NCBI RefSeq assembly: GCF_002865645.1
Contig: NW_020194558.1
Span: 2,994,197-3,058,196, forward strand
DNA from: Hyaloscypha bicolor E
Taxonomy: Eukaryota; Ascomycota; Leotiomycetes; Helotiales; Hyaloscyphaceae
Length of the DNA: 64,000 nucleotides
Direction of reading: 5' to 3'
Of the stretch, positions 10,529-20,581 are shown one piece after another. The position numbers and the translations under genes are program-made. Each line of letters begins with the position of its first letter. Positions within the stretch are counted from its first letter, which is position 1. The notes below the pieces were generated by a model. It saw nothing but the letters and a program-made list of their open reading frames with translations. It did not search any database and was not told the origin of the DNA.

Positions 10529-12601
10529 ATGTTTAGAAGAATCGCAGTCGTATCTTCTATCGCCTTCACAGGCTATGCTGTCAACGCACACTATTCTCGG
10601 CGCTCAACATCGTCCGACATCCTAGATCGGAAATCGTCAAAACTGCCCTCGAGCACGGATTTTCCCGAGAAGTCGAGTCTGTCAAGTATATATTCGCGAC
10701 TGAACAAAGAGAGAAATGAAATTCGGGTATTGGAGTTGTTGCCGGCTGGAAAGTCTCAGGATATCCATTGCAATCTCAAGATAATATCGCTGGATGACAA
10801 ACCAACATACACTGCTCTCTCTTAAACTTGGGGGGATCCTATTAGGTTGAGTGGATCTCCGTGGTCGCTACGAGGGATCTTTCAGTATTTGTGGGCATTG
10901 TTCTCGAAATATTGGCGGCCACAACCTACATCTATATACCTGACTGGTACACCGCGCAAGGTAACACCGAACCTTGCCTCCGCGCTACTTCATTTACGAG
11001 ATCCCGAGAAGTCTTTAACTCTTTGGATCGATGCTGTTTGTATCAACCAGGAAGATTTGGCGGAGAAGGGGCACCAAGTGGGTCAGATGAGGCACATCTA
11101 CGCCTGCGCCGAAAAAACCTGCGTCTGGCTTGGACCATCCTCCGACAATAGTGACGTTGCTATGGATTTTATAGCCAATTCGGGCTCAATAAATGTCAAA
11201 GATCCAAGGTTTAGCGGAAAGGACGTTCCTTCCTTGGCTTTATCGGCGCTGTTCGCCCGCACTTGGTGGAGTCGAATCTGGGTAGTCCAGGAAATATTCC
11301 TCTCGAAAAATATCATTGTGAAGTGTGGTGACAAAGAGGTTGATTTTGAGCAACTTACCAATCTTTCCAGAAAAGAAACAGATTTGCGGGCTTATTATCG
11401 TACAGCCGCCGGTCAGATTCTTGGGGGCGCAGGTCAACTGCGCTGGACTTTCGTGCCCCCAATGATGCCATTCCACATTATGTTTGCGAACTGGCATAAC
11501 CATCAGATGGCAAAAGATAACGTGGAACTTGGGCCCCTGTCTTTTTGGATGTTTAATACCACTCGTTTTGATTCTACTTTACGTCGGGATAAGGTTTATG
11601 CGCTGTTGGGCCTCTGTCCACCCACGGATACTTCCGCGCTCGAGATAAATTACGACGAAAAAATTAAGCCGGACCGGGAAGTGTTTAAGGAGACAACGGC
11701 TCATCTTCTCCAAAGCGAAGACGACCTTTCCGTGCTGCAGTGGGGTCAAACAGACAAAAAGCTGGTTGACTTGCTTTCATGGGTGCCAGACCTATCCTTG
11801 GATACTTCCCCGCGCTTTCCTCTTATGATGAACAACTATATGGCTGATGGAGGCTATGACACGTGGGCACTGCTGGGCGGGTTAAAACCCCATAAAAATG
11901 AACCCAAATCGCACGGCGCCAAACCTAAGTTCTTGAAGGATCTCGAAGTTCTTACCCTTCAAGGGCTGGTGTTCGACACCGTCCATTACTCAAGCCGTAC
12001 CACAGATCCTGGATTCTTCAGAAAGTCAGACTATATCTATATGGATCGAAACCTTTTCACGAGTCCTAAAGCTCTAGATTCTATTACCTCGACTGCTGAA
12101 CGATGGGAGTCCGTTCTCAATCAATACCGCCCCAACCCGTACGAAGCGGATCCCGGCGGAAGGCATGAGGCTCTGTGGCGTACATTGATTGTAAACAGAT
12201 CGCGCGTCGGCGATAAAGTGGTAGTTGCTCCGCTACACTTCAAGTTAGCATTCGATGCGTGGATGGGCCGCAACCCTTATACTCAGCAGCAGCTGAGATC
12301 GGGCCGAGCTTTATCTAAATTAAGATACCAGGCTCAGCAATACCAGGCTCTTATGCTGCGGTGGATGACGGAACGTGCTTTCATAATCACAGACCGCGGC
12401 TTTATCGGTCTAGGACCTTCGTACACGCAGCCAGGCGATATTGTATGTGTACTTCGAGGAGGGAGTGTGCCATTTGTGTTACGGCCGCTAGAGGGAGATT
12501 ATTATCAGTTCGTGGGGGAATGCTATGTGCATGGGATTATGAATGGGAGTTTCGCTCGAAAGGAACAATCGGAGGCTGTGAAAACATTTCATCTCAAGTA
12601 A
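10529..12601 (+). pseudogene. HET-domain (heterokaryon incompatibility) gene 1 with one nonsense codon
   Basis: A 691-codon frame that would encode a typical HET protein of about 690 residues, broken by one TAA at 10823-10825. The stop falls inside the family signature: YTALS-stop-TWGDP, where intact members have a Tyr (SYxWG). Frame is unchanged on both sides. Downstream the HET domain is complete: LWIDAVCINQEDLAEKGHQV, then MRHIYACAEKTCVWLGPSSD, then FARTWWSRIWVVQEIF. The C-terminal half is open to the stop at 12601. HET proteins trigger programmed cell death after fusion of unlike hyphae. The stop needs a Tyr codon changed by one transversion, so it is not a RIP product. There is no plausible intron that removes the stop and keeps the motif. 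It could be a null allele, a recent pseudogene, a readthrough case or a sequencing error. It lies 124 bp from the mariner-like element. Confidence 0.88.
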
Positions 12602-12779
12602 TCGAGTGAGGCACACCTTCCTAATGCTTGACACTAAAATATATTATATGCGCTCTTTACTTATTAACTATACAAATTCCTAATTAATCTATTAACTCCT
12701 GCTATACTCTGTATAGCTCTCTACCTTGCTTCTTTTGCGAAATTATAGTAATATTTAAGAGCTATACTTGAGGTGCTAA
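12602..12779. other. short AT-rich spacer
   Basis: AT-rich sequence after the HET gene, nothing recognised. Confidence 0.3.
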
Positions 12780-13180
12780 TATTCAATCAGAGACAGCCTT
12801 TGATCGTGCAATTGATATCTGGTAATCCACCAACTATGGATCTCTTTCTTTTATTGGATAGCGGAAGGAAAGACTCCGTGAAATTGCAGCCCCCATTTTG
12901 ATGATTCATGGAAGGGACGACCAGGTTCTACCTTTCGCTCATGGGGTTGCTTTGAGTAAAGAGATCAAGGAAGCCAAGTTACTCCCTTTGGAGGTGTTGG
13001 GCATGACTTACCTCGCGGGGTTTGGAATGTTGTTCTCCCGCTCTTTTGGAACATACAGCGGCGTCTACGCCAACCAAATAGGAGTATGATAATACAGAAA
13101 CTCCTCTCGCTGACAACTCGCCATCCTTTTCTCAATTGTACGCAACCATAATACAACTCAAGAAGTAATGAATTTCAAAT
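12780..13180 (+). pseudogene. alpha/beta hydrolase C-terminal relic
   Basis: Only the last third of an alpha/beta hydrolase is left. From about 12868 the frame reads ERLREIAAPILMIHGRDDQV then LPFAHGVALSKEIKEAKLLP, which is the beta-7/Asp region of the fold. A missing base near 12990 shifts the frame, after which GVGHDLPRGVWNVVLPLFW, with the expected C-terminal His, appears in the next frame. A TAG sits just upstream where the family has a polar residue. Fragments before 12860 (AFDRAID) hint at the lid region. No N-terminal half with the nucleophile exists nearby, so the gene is dead. It is unrelated in sequence to the hydrolase at 629-1441. Confidence 0.75.
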
Positions 13181-13616
13181 GAAAGAATAGGGGGCTCAAC
13201 ACTCTTGTTAGAAATGCATTTAATCAAAATTCGTACTTTCTATTCGGCCGATCCACTAGGATCTTTTTCATTGGCTGGAGCAACTATTGCCCGAGATTTG
13301 AACTCCGTACTCCGCAATTGTTTGGTGACTCACGTCCACGACCGCGTAATTTTCGTTTACAGGCTAAGATAGCAGAGTAGTGGCTTGCCTACTGATCTTA
13401 TCAGATCTGATGATTATGGTGCTTACTTTCCCTTTCTATGAATCCACTCAATCTGAAGAGTCACTTCAATTCCGTACATTAACTCCGCTCTCATAAAGAC
13501 AGCCTACTCACTATAAAACGCAGCAAATCTTCCAAAATTCCTTCTCACCCCACTCACACTTCATATCAACGTCGGGAGTGTCTCAAACTCATTGCAAAAT
13601 CAACTAACCCGTCAAA
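13181..13616. other. promoter region of the O-methyltransferase gene
   Basis: No ORF. It holds the TATA box described separately and a CA/CT-rich 5' leader just before the ATG at 13617. Confidence 0.4.
13512..13518 (+). promoter_or_regulatory. TATA box
   Basis: TATAAAA 99 nt upstream of the O-methyltransferase ATG, followed by a pyrimidine- and CA-rich leader. Position and sequence fit a core promoter. Confidence 0.55.
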
Positions 13617-14294
13617 ATGGCAACTTACACGCTCGAAAAGGCAACCGCCCTTGACGCTTATGTTTGCGACCATCTCCTCCCAACAGACCCAGCTCTCGAA
13701 GCCGCTCTCAAGAACAATGCTTCCTCCAACCTAGACGCCATTGACGTCGCAGCCAACCAAGGAAAACAGCTCTACCTCCTCGCCAAAATGATCAAAGCCA
13801 AACGCGTCCTTGAAGTCGGCACACTAGGTGGCTACAGTGCTATCTGGTTTTCCAAAGCCGTCGGCCCCGAAGGGAAAGTCATCACTCTCGAAGTTGAGCC
13901 AGAGCACGCGAAGGTAGCTCGAGAGAACATCTCGAATGCGGGGCTCAAAAAGGTGGTAGAGGTCAAGGTCAACCCTGCTCTCGCGACTTTGGCGCAGATG
14001 CAGAAAGAGGGAACGGAGGCTTTTGATATGGTGTTCATTGATGCCGATAAGGACAACAACCCGGGGTATTTCACTGCGGCGTTGGCGATGAGCCATGTCG
14101 GTACCCTCATTGTGGTCGACAATATTGCACGCAGAGGACGGTTGATCGATCCAAATTCAACGGCTGGAGATGTTTTGGGGACACGGAAGTTGTTTGAGAT
14201 GATGGGGAAGGAGAAGAGGGTTGAGGCTACGGCGGTTCAGACTGTGGGTAGTAAAGGCTGGGATGGCTATGCGATGGCACTGGTGGTTGAGTAA
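13617..14294 (+). CDS. SAM-dependent O-methyltransferase (Methyltransf_3, CCoAOMT-like)
   Basis: A single-exon protein of 225 aa, the usual size for class I cation-dependent catechol/caffeoyl-CoA-type O-methyltransferases. SAM motif I is RVLEVGTLGGYSAIWFSKA (residues 63-81), an acidic residue ends strand 2 (VITLEVEPEHAKVA), and FDMVFIDADKDNNPGYF (136-152) carries the metal-binding Asp and the DADK motif. VVDNIARRG follows, with the second metal ligand Asp-Asn. No signal peptide, so cytosolic. It would methylate a hydroxyl of a small aromatic or catechol-like acceptor, but the substrate is not deducible. Neighbours are pseudogenes, so no pathway context is available. The ATG is the first in frame and lies under a good TATA box. 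Confidence 0.93.
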   Translation: MATYTLEKATALDAYVCDHLLPTDPALEAALKNNASSNLDAIDVAANQGKQLYLLAKMIKAKRVLEVGTLGGYSAIWFSKAVGPEGKVITLEVEPEHAKVARENISNAGLKKVVEVKVNPALATLAQMQKEGTEAFDMVFIDADKDNNPGYFTAALAMSHVGTLIVVDNIARRGRLIDPNSTAGDVLGTRKLFEMMGKEKRVEATAVQTVGSKGWDGYAMALVVE

Positions 14295-14338
14295 AGCACC
14301 GGGGACTTTTTTTATGAACAGAGCCAAGCTTTCCACTC

Positions 14339-15790
14339 CTAATGACTGACCACTTCTCGGTAAGTCTCCAGTCCTTCATCCTCGATTTCAAAACTCACAC
14401 ATTCAGGGAAGAATGTGCCTAGCACCTCGAAAACTCTAACCTAAGCATTGTAATTAGTATATCCATTTGAAAGCGTAGTGCTCGCCGTAATTAGACTTAC
14501 AGTAGCATCACTAACAACGACGCCGTTCCTAATAATGATAAGCGCTAGCGTGCCAGTCCGGCCGTTAAATGGATGGCTCCAATGATTGATGCCCTACAAC
14601 CCAGAGTAAGAAACAGCAGGATAATTGCCAATTCGGGCCGCGACGATTGCGTTAGGCATGAGGAGAGCATTGAAGAAGATCCCGTCTTCGAGTACATTGT
14701 TCGGTGAAACTACTGGTTAGTAGTTCCGATTGTTGCCATCTACTCCGCACGCAGAGCCTCCATTGGTTAAAGCGGTATGGTGCAAGTATTTTATTTGGAC
14801 TGCGGCAATATTTGAAGTCAATCCTTTGTACATAGCGATGTAGTATGGGAAGAAGTCACACCATGAATCGTGGTGACTTCCTGCAAACTAGATGGCTGAA
14901 CCCGCATGGATTTCAGATGAGGCTCTGATGGTCTCAATGTTTTTTTAGATTCGCAGAAGTCATTCCAAGATACAATTCTGGTCTATGTCAGCCAGATCAC
15001 TAAAATTAAAAAGGATTCACATAATCAGCAACAACGGGTTTGACTTTCAAAGTCTGAGCCTATCTATCCACCACAAGTCGTCCCCTCTCCACACCAAATC
15101 TAGACTCCCACCCCACCCCCACTGTGAAAAAAAACAAGGCGAGATACCCACCACATAAGTTTTACCAGGTGTGGCCGACTCCCAACCCAGATCGGAACTA
15201 TCTGCCATGTTTGTAGCCCCTTCAAGCCACATATCCCAGCTGAAAAAGCCATCGATATTGTTCAAAGAGTTGCTGTTTCCTGAAGGGCCAAGACTCGTCT
15301 AATCGAGCAAAAAATACAAATTGCCGACAGCGGAGAGAATAATTCCTCCCTGAGCCCAGTTGGCAATGTTTACTGTTCTTTCGAATGTTGAGCCAAAGGG
15401 AACACCCTTGTAAAGGAAATACGATGCTTTGCTGACATACTGATTGAGATAAGAGACAAGGGAGTTACTACCAGTGGCAGGCAATGGTTTTCCGCCACCA
15501 AGGTAGTCGAAGAGGGAAAACAGCTTGAAGTTAGAGCCCAGTGCTTCGGCAGCTGCAAAGGCATTGGCGACTTGAGTGAGAATATTGGATTCGGGACAAC
15601 CACAGTTGAGCGCAGAGGAATCAAGTCCTGCGTTTTTTGTAAGGATTATATTGTCTTCCCACGTGGATTGAGTGTGAGCGGCTGCGTTTCCGACCACGAC
15701 GTGTGCGAAGAGGTATTTTTGCGCTGAGGCATACTGTCCAAACAATGCAAGGGCTGCGAGGATAGATCGAAGGGATATCATGGCGAACAT
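14339..15790 (-). pseudogene. GH71 alpha-1,3-glucanase (mutanase) pseudogene
   Basis: The protein starts with a signal peptide (MFAMISLRSILAALALFG, QYASA) and reads as glycoside hydrolase family 71: KYLFAHVVVGNAAAHTQST, then LTQVANAFAAAEALGSNFKL, FDYLGGGKPLPA, IDGFFSWDMWLEGATN, SATPGKTYVVGISP, WRGDDLW, QTLKVKPVVADYV, IVSWNDFCES and HDSWCDFFPYYIAMYKGL, then a C-terminal stretch to the stop at 14339. Lesions: TAG at 15299-15301 where the family has Trp (DWTSLGP), a one-base frameshift near 15072, and TAG at 15060-15062 replacing Trp in RWAQTL. A late GTAAGT...TTAG intron around 14440-14510 is still recognisable. GH71 enzymes cut alpha-1,3-glucan of fungal cell walls. The signal sequence and most of the fold survive, so inactivation seems fairly recent. 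Both stops are TGG-to-TAG, compatible with RIP. Confidence 0.88.
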
Positions 15791-17390
15791 TTCACATTCA
15801 ACAGAAATTACTACAAGAGGAGTAGCTTTGTTTGATGAGAGAAATGGTAGATTTATACTCATTTCGCATATGGCGATCCAAATCGGGACTTTGCCCCTCA
15901 TCACCCCTCCATGGTTACGTTCCGTCCTTTGCGTCTTCACTCAAGGGCCTATAAGGCCAAGATTTAATGCGAGCTATGATCCAACCTTTCGGAGGATCGG
16001 GTGTCCGAATTTCCACTCCTTCTTACCAGACTATCCGAGATCGCTAGGTAACATTACAGCTTCACAAGTCGTAGAAAATTACGCGTTAGTTCATATGCCT
16101 CGAGTCGCAAAAGCTAAGTATCTGTGAAATCTGAAGTCATATAATACCCTCTACTCTATCAGCCCTAAGCTTTATACAAGAACCCGGAGTTTTAATTCCA
16201 ATCTGCTACGTTGACACCGACTGTGTTGTGGTTGGACTATGTAGCTCGCTTAAATTATCTTGTACCTAAAGCCAACACTCTCACCATCGGCGAGTGGTGA
16301 AACATGCATTAAAGTTCCAGTTATACGGGTGGCGCCGCGGAGCAGCACGTTGAGGAAAGAGAACTTGTTTTGACTGGTTGTTGTGAGGATGGATACTGAA
16401 AAACAAGGCTATGTTCAGTTGGCTCGCTTCGCTACCCTGGTGGTCGAAGATTTAAGCGAACCCCTGTTCAGGCCGGAGGAGTTGCTCATTACTATGCCGC
16501 AGGTGTACAGACAAGCGCAAACATGACCTACAGCAAAAACTTTGTTTCCCGCATGGCCGCGCACTTTCGGTGGGACTGAAGTGCCGGTAAGTCTGCTTCG
16601 TTTTACGTAGCTTCGGTCACAACGATAATTGCTTGGGCATCGAAAGTGGAAAATGTCTGTTTTTCTGTTTAAAGTGTTTCCCTAAACCCTGTGTATTGCC
16701 ATTCCCACTTTATGTCCGAGGGGTTTGCTTCTCTCTTCCTAAATCCCGAGATACGCGCAGGACCAGCAATCTATTGCTATAAGTTGGTGGTTTTCGGCGA
16801 CAAAGTTAGCGACCAGATCCCTGTACTTTTACCGAGAATGCCTTTTGTATCCCCTGAAACTCGCCAATATTCAGCGTGTCCCTTGCCTCGAAGTAAAGGT
16901 CGACCTAAAAAGGTCCCCTCAAGTTTGCTCCTCCCAGGAGATATTTACGTAGTCTTGCCTGCTGTTTTCTTGGTGTTTTTTCCACCTACCGGGATCATGA
17001 TCACCTCCCCTGTGTCTGTCAGTCAGCGAGTCGGGAGGTCAGCCTGGTTTAGACAGCATAACCCCCGTTTCTCATGTTCGGCTCACAAAACTGCACGTTG
17101 CTCCATCAACTTCCCTTCAACTAACCTAGCCTAGGTATTCGAACCCCAGGAGCAACCTGTCTTCTATCACCAGCTCAACACCGAAGCGTTTCAAGCAATC
17201 CCGTTGATGTCAAGTGCACCATACCACCGCATTAGCGCCTCTCGACACCCTCCGACTCTTCATTACTCCGGCTCCTTCCATAGAGTGAGTACTTCACTCC
17301 ACCATTTCATACTACTTACCGACTCCAATATTTCATATCTCAAAACCACTTGGATTCTGGCTTACCCCGCAATCGCCCCACTCGCGCAAT
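15791..17390. other. intergenic, no supportable gene
   Basis: About 1.6 kb. The first part is the promoter of the GH71 pseudogene. A 147-codon open frame at 16691-17134 (+) shows no family motif, signal peptide or credible composition. CT- and CA-rich sequence at 17150-17390 may be the leader of the 2EXR relic that follows. Confidence 0.4.
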
Positions 17391-18399
17391 ATGGCATCGA
17401 TCGAGACCCAACTTGCAGAGATAAAGGCCCAGATCCAGGCTCAGGCCGTGCCTATATCACGACTAGATAATGAGGCAGTGTCAGTTGCCATACGCGTGGT
17501 TCTTGCCTTTTGGTTAGCTCAGCCGCAGAGGCATATAAACCCTCCGCTAAACCGTACTTCTTGTACTTTAGGCATCTCAATCTATATCAACTTTACCCTC
17601 ACATTTGAAGCCTAATTGCATGCCAAATACTGCCTTGTTCATGCAAGTGTCAGGTCGATACGTTACGAGCTAGGGCGCAGTGGGTGCCGCTCGAGACAGA
17701 CATTCGATCTCTTCCCAAAACTCCCAGGCGAGCTGCGGAATCCGAATTGGTAATTTTCATTACCTATGCCTCGACTCATAATAGTCGGCCTTCGTAAAAT
17801 GAGTTCCTTTGTCAAGTTCATCTTGATCGTGGAGAGGACTTCAAAAGCCGCGCCTACTATAACAGGTTCTATATGACCCCGCCAGCTTTCACTAAGCTGC
17901 ATAAGATTCCTGGACTAAGAAGTCTGGTGGCGCTGCTTTTTGCATGCAATTAATCTCGCCAGATGGCTCTTAAACAATTCGATTTTTGCTTTTCCACTTC
18001 AGTTAATGGGGGGCATATAGTACATTGTTAAGGACGTCGGCAAGCTGTTGTTCCCGACGCCGAAATCACATCTCCTGGTGTTTGTTTCCAGCCAGCTTGT
18101 GGCATTAGGTACCTGTCCGGCGGCGCTTCTTTTCTGTTAAATATCCTCCAAAGTGCTGAACTTGGTGAGCTCAAAATCGACAACATCTTAAAACTTGCCA
18201 TCCATTTGGAGATTATTGAGGATATAGGTGGGATCTATTCCCTGGGCCCGAGTCCCTGCTCTTTGGCGGATTGAAGGAGTTAATCATAATAGGAGGAGAT
18301 CCCGACGATGAAACGTATGGAATTGAGGTGGTACAGGCTGCGTTGAGGAGCGGACACCTGATCATAATGCAGAGATATCTACCATGCGACTTCCAGTGA
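17391..18399 (+). pseudogene. 2EXR-domain gene, decayed
   Basis: Fungal 2EXR proteins start with a short helical region and then an F-x-LP-ELR-x-IW motif. Here MASIETQLAEIKAQIQAQAV opens at 17391. After a probable intron and some damage, TFDLFPKLPGELRNPNW then a TAA then FSLPMPRLIIVGLRK is read at about 17698-17795. Late in the region FGGLKELIIIGGDPDDETYG and IEVVQAALRSGHL lead to a stop at 18397-18399. Frames change between the pieces and stops interrupt them. 2EXR proteins are a large, expanded group in filamentous ascomycetes with no established biochemical role. No functional product is expected. Confidence 0.7.
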
Positions 18400-18616
18400 T
18401 CAAGGTCATGACAGAGTCAAGACTGGCGGCATATGTTAAAGGGCTTCCGGACCCTCAAGTGGCAAGCAGATGGATGTAAAGTAAAATTCTGGTCCATGAT
18501 ACTGTTATCAAATGCCACACTGGTTACCTCTCCGAAGCCATTTTTTCAGTCAACATACCAATACGATCAACATTTTACTGACTGCTGCGGCGCTTACCTC
18601 TCGTACCAGACGCATC

Positions 18617-19615
18617 TCATACCTTCCACAAATCAATAGCAACAACTCCCTCCTCCACAAGCTCAAAAGTATCTCCCACAAAAGTCCCCCCATTCGTCAC
18701 ATACAACGTCCTCCTCTCCCTCTCCGCACCTCGTCCAAACGCCGCACTCGTCGGATTCAGCAACAAGGTTGAATTCTGAATATCAGCTACAACTCCTTTC
18801 CCAACCTGCACTTCAATCACATCACTGGGATGCGTCGCAATCCACGCCTTGTCCTCCCCGTCTAGCGCAAAATCATCGAAATGAACCCCAGCAACACCTG
18901 TCAGAATTCCCACACTCGCAATCACCTCCACATTTCCGACCTTCTCTCCGCAACGTGAAATGGGCACTCGCCCGAAGAATCCTTGCGCTGAGTTGGCGAA
19001 ATATACCCATTTTCGATTGGCAGAGACACGTATACCATTGATTCCAAGATTCGTTCCTGGATCTGTTCCTAAGGGTGCAAGTAAAGAGTCTGAGAAAGCA
19101 ATCCCATATGCACCAGTACGGATGTTCACTCGCCAAACAGCACCCAGGGCTAAGTCTGCAGCTAGAACTAGATCCGTCCCTGGAATTGCAGCCATTCCAT
19201 TGAAGATGGTGGAATTCACTATGGCGGTGACGTGCTTGATGACCGGGGAGGGAGGGCAGAGATCGATGGTCCAGATGTTCAAGGATGTCGCGCGGGTATT
19301 CACTAGATCCCAAACGCCAGATACGAGAGCGAAGACATCTGGTGAGATCTCAGTGATGCCGCTCAGACCCGTGGCATTTGGAAATGTGGACAAGACACTG
19401 GCGTTTGGCGAGATGAGGAGTGGGTTCAGTGTGAAGAGTGTGGGAACGCTTTCGGATGTGAGAAGGATGTGCGAGTTAGAACGCACGGCGATCTGTTCGA
19501 TGAAAGTATTTGGGCCAAAAGTATAGACTTGGCGGATTGGTGGGTTTGTGGTATTGGTGAGAGCATTTACAAGACACAAAAAGGGAAGAATTAGAAGATG
19601 GAGGAGTGAAAACAT
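18617..19615 (-). CDS. secreted six-bladed beta-propeller protein (SMP-30/TolB-like)
   Basis: A single-exon protein of 332 aa. The chosen ATG at 19615 opens a signal peptide, MFSLLHLLILPFLCLVNALT; the longer frame from 19669 would place a charged leader before it. The mature part has repeated strand patterns typical of SMP-30/gluconolaconase-like or TolB propellers: IRQVYTFGPNTFIEQIAVR, SGITEISPDVFALVSGVWD, NGMAAIPGTDLVLAADLALG, GAVWRVNIRTGAYGIAF, NGIRVSANRKWVYFANSA, FDDFALDGEDKAWIATHP, LYVTNGGTFVGDTFELVEEG. Several Asn-X-Ser/Thr sites are consistent with secretion. Family members of this type are abundant and mostly uncharacterised in Pezizomycotina; lactonase activity has been suggested for relatives but is not shown here. 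No partner genes adjoin it. Confidence 0.87.
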   Translation of the reverse strand: MFSLLHLLILPFLCLVNALTNTTNPPIRQVYTFGPNTFIEQIAVRSNSHILLTSESVPTLFTLNPLLISPNASVLSTFPNATGLSGITEISPDVFALVSGVWDLVNTRATSLNIWTIDLCPPSPVIKHVTAIVNSTIFNGMAAIPGTDLVLAADLALGAVWRVNIRTGAYGIAFSDSLLAPLGTDPGTNLGINGIRVSANRKWVYFANSAQGFFGRVPISRCGEKVGNVEVIASVGILTGVAGVHFDDFALDGEDKAWIATHPSDVIEVQVGKGVVADIQNSTLLLNPTSAAFGRGAERERRTLYVTNGGTFVGDTFELVEEGVVAIDLWKV

Positions 19616-20133
19616 TTTCTGGAAAGCCGCCAAGAGGTTTTGGTGAAACGACAAGTACATGTAGTACAAGAACTTTGGACGGTGGGTTTTGGTGGACTTA
19701 AATGATGCACTATAATGAGCATATTCAGCTTATTTAGTCACTTTCAGGCCCCGAAAACTCTGCCCCTTGGCCCGCGTCAGCACCATTGACGGACCTGCAT
19801 TGCAACAGCAAGGGTGCAAAGCACGACTTCTTGGCCGACATGAATAGTCACAAGATTAACGACGGCCATAAGTTCTTAACCTGCAAATGTCACTTCGGAC
19901 ATTTAAAAGCTCACGGCAAATTAGGGACGTTATGATCGGTAAAGCCTGCTTGCGTTGCGACTCCTCGCTATCTCTAGCCCAACCGGAAACCCAAAGTCTC
20001 CCGGCAATGTGAATCGAAAGCAGCGCGACTGTCTCCGGAAATGTCTCAGCTCCAAAGCACTCGATGTTCATCCATTCAATAAGTCATTCCCAATCAGATG
20101 TATGTCCATCCCCTTGAGACGACCAGCAAGCAT
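19616..20133. other. intergenic, nothing recognised
   Basis: Divides the beta-propeller gene promoter from the 3' side of the cysteine-rich peptide gene. No ORF with motif support. Confidence 0.4.
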
Positions 20134-20581
20134 CTACTTTGAAGGGAGAGTGACAAACTCAACCAACTCGCCACCGTCATTGTAATATTGCTTGCCACCA
20201 TCCTCGTCTCTCTTGCCATCCTGCCCGAGAGTCAGACTCATAAACTCAACCAACTCGCCCTTCATATTGTAGTGTTGCTTGTCAATATCCTCATCTCTCT
20301 TGCCGAAGACCATCATACCGCAGCAACTCGGGAAGAACTAGACGAAATTTAGTATATAGAAGAAGTCGAGATTGTTAGGCGACAGGACTTACCGAATTGG
20401 CGCAACCTTCAGGGTTGCCTTGGCATTGGGTCCACCAACAGTTGCGGCAGTTATTGATGCAGCAGTACCATACAGGAATGGGTCGTCCACCGAGGTCAAT
20501 GTCTCGGGCCTCGATCGGCTTGGCGGTTGCGACTCCAGCGATGGCTGCGAAAGTGACGGTAAGAAGGACCTTGGGGAACAT
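20134..20581 (-). CDS. small secreted cysteine-rich protein with duplicated Kex2-type tail
   Basis: Two exons (20581-20393 and 20337-20134) joined across a 55-nt GTAAGT...CTAG intron give 130 aa. The N-terminus is a signal peptide (MFPKVLLTVTFAAIAGVATA) followed by a short pro-like KPIEARDIDLGG. A compact core then carries eight Cys: WYCCINNCRNCWWTQCQ, NPEGCANS, and FFPSCCGMM, the last pair encoded by exon 2. The tail consists of two related units, each opening with GKRDED: GKRDEDIDKQHYNMKGELVE and GKRDEDGGKQYYNDGGELVE, ending in FVTLPSK. KR is the usual Kex2 cleavage site, so secretion-pathway cleavage into a Cys-rich core and two acidic peptides is plausible. Known analogues in general form are fungal effectors, hydrophobin-like peptides and Kex2-processed repeat proteins, but no family was recognised. 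There are no UstYa-type or other modifying genes next to it, so a RiPP role is speculative. Confidence 0.75.

Noticed and set aside
13260..13400. tRNA-like T-arm sequence (GAGTTCAAATCTC on the minus strand)
   Set aside because: No matching acceptor stem, D-arm or anticodon arm at the right distance.
16691..17134. 147-residue ORF between the GH71 and 2EXR pseudogenes
   Set aside because: No recognisable domain, signal peptide or splice context; composition fits chance.
13617..19615. Possible secondary-metabolite cluster around the O-methyltransferase
   Set aside because: No synthase, P450 or cluster regulator is adjacent; neighbours are unrelated pseudogenes and a beta-propeller gene.
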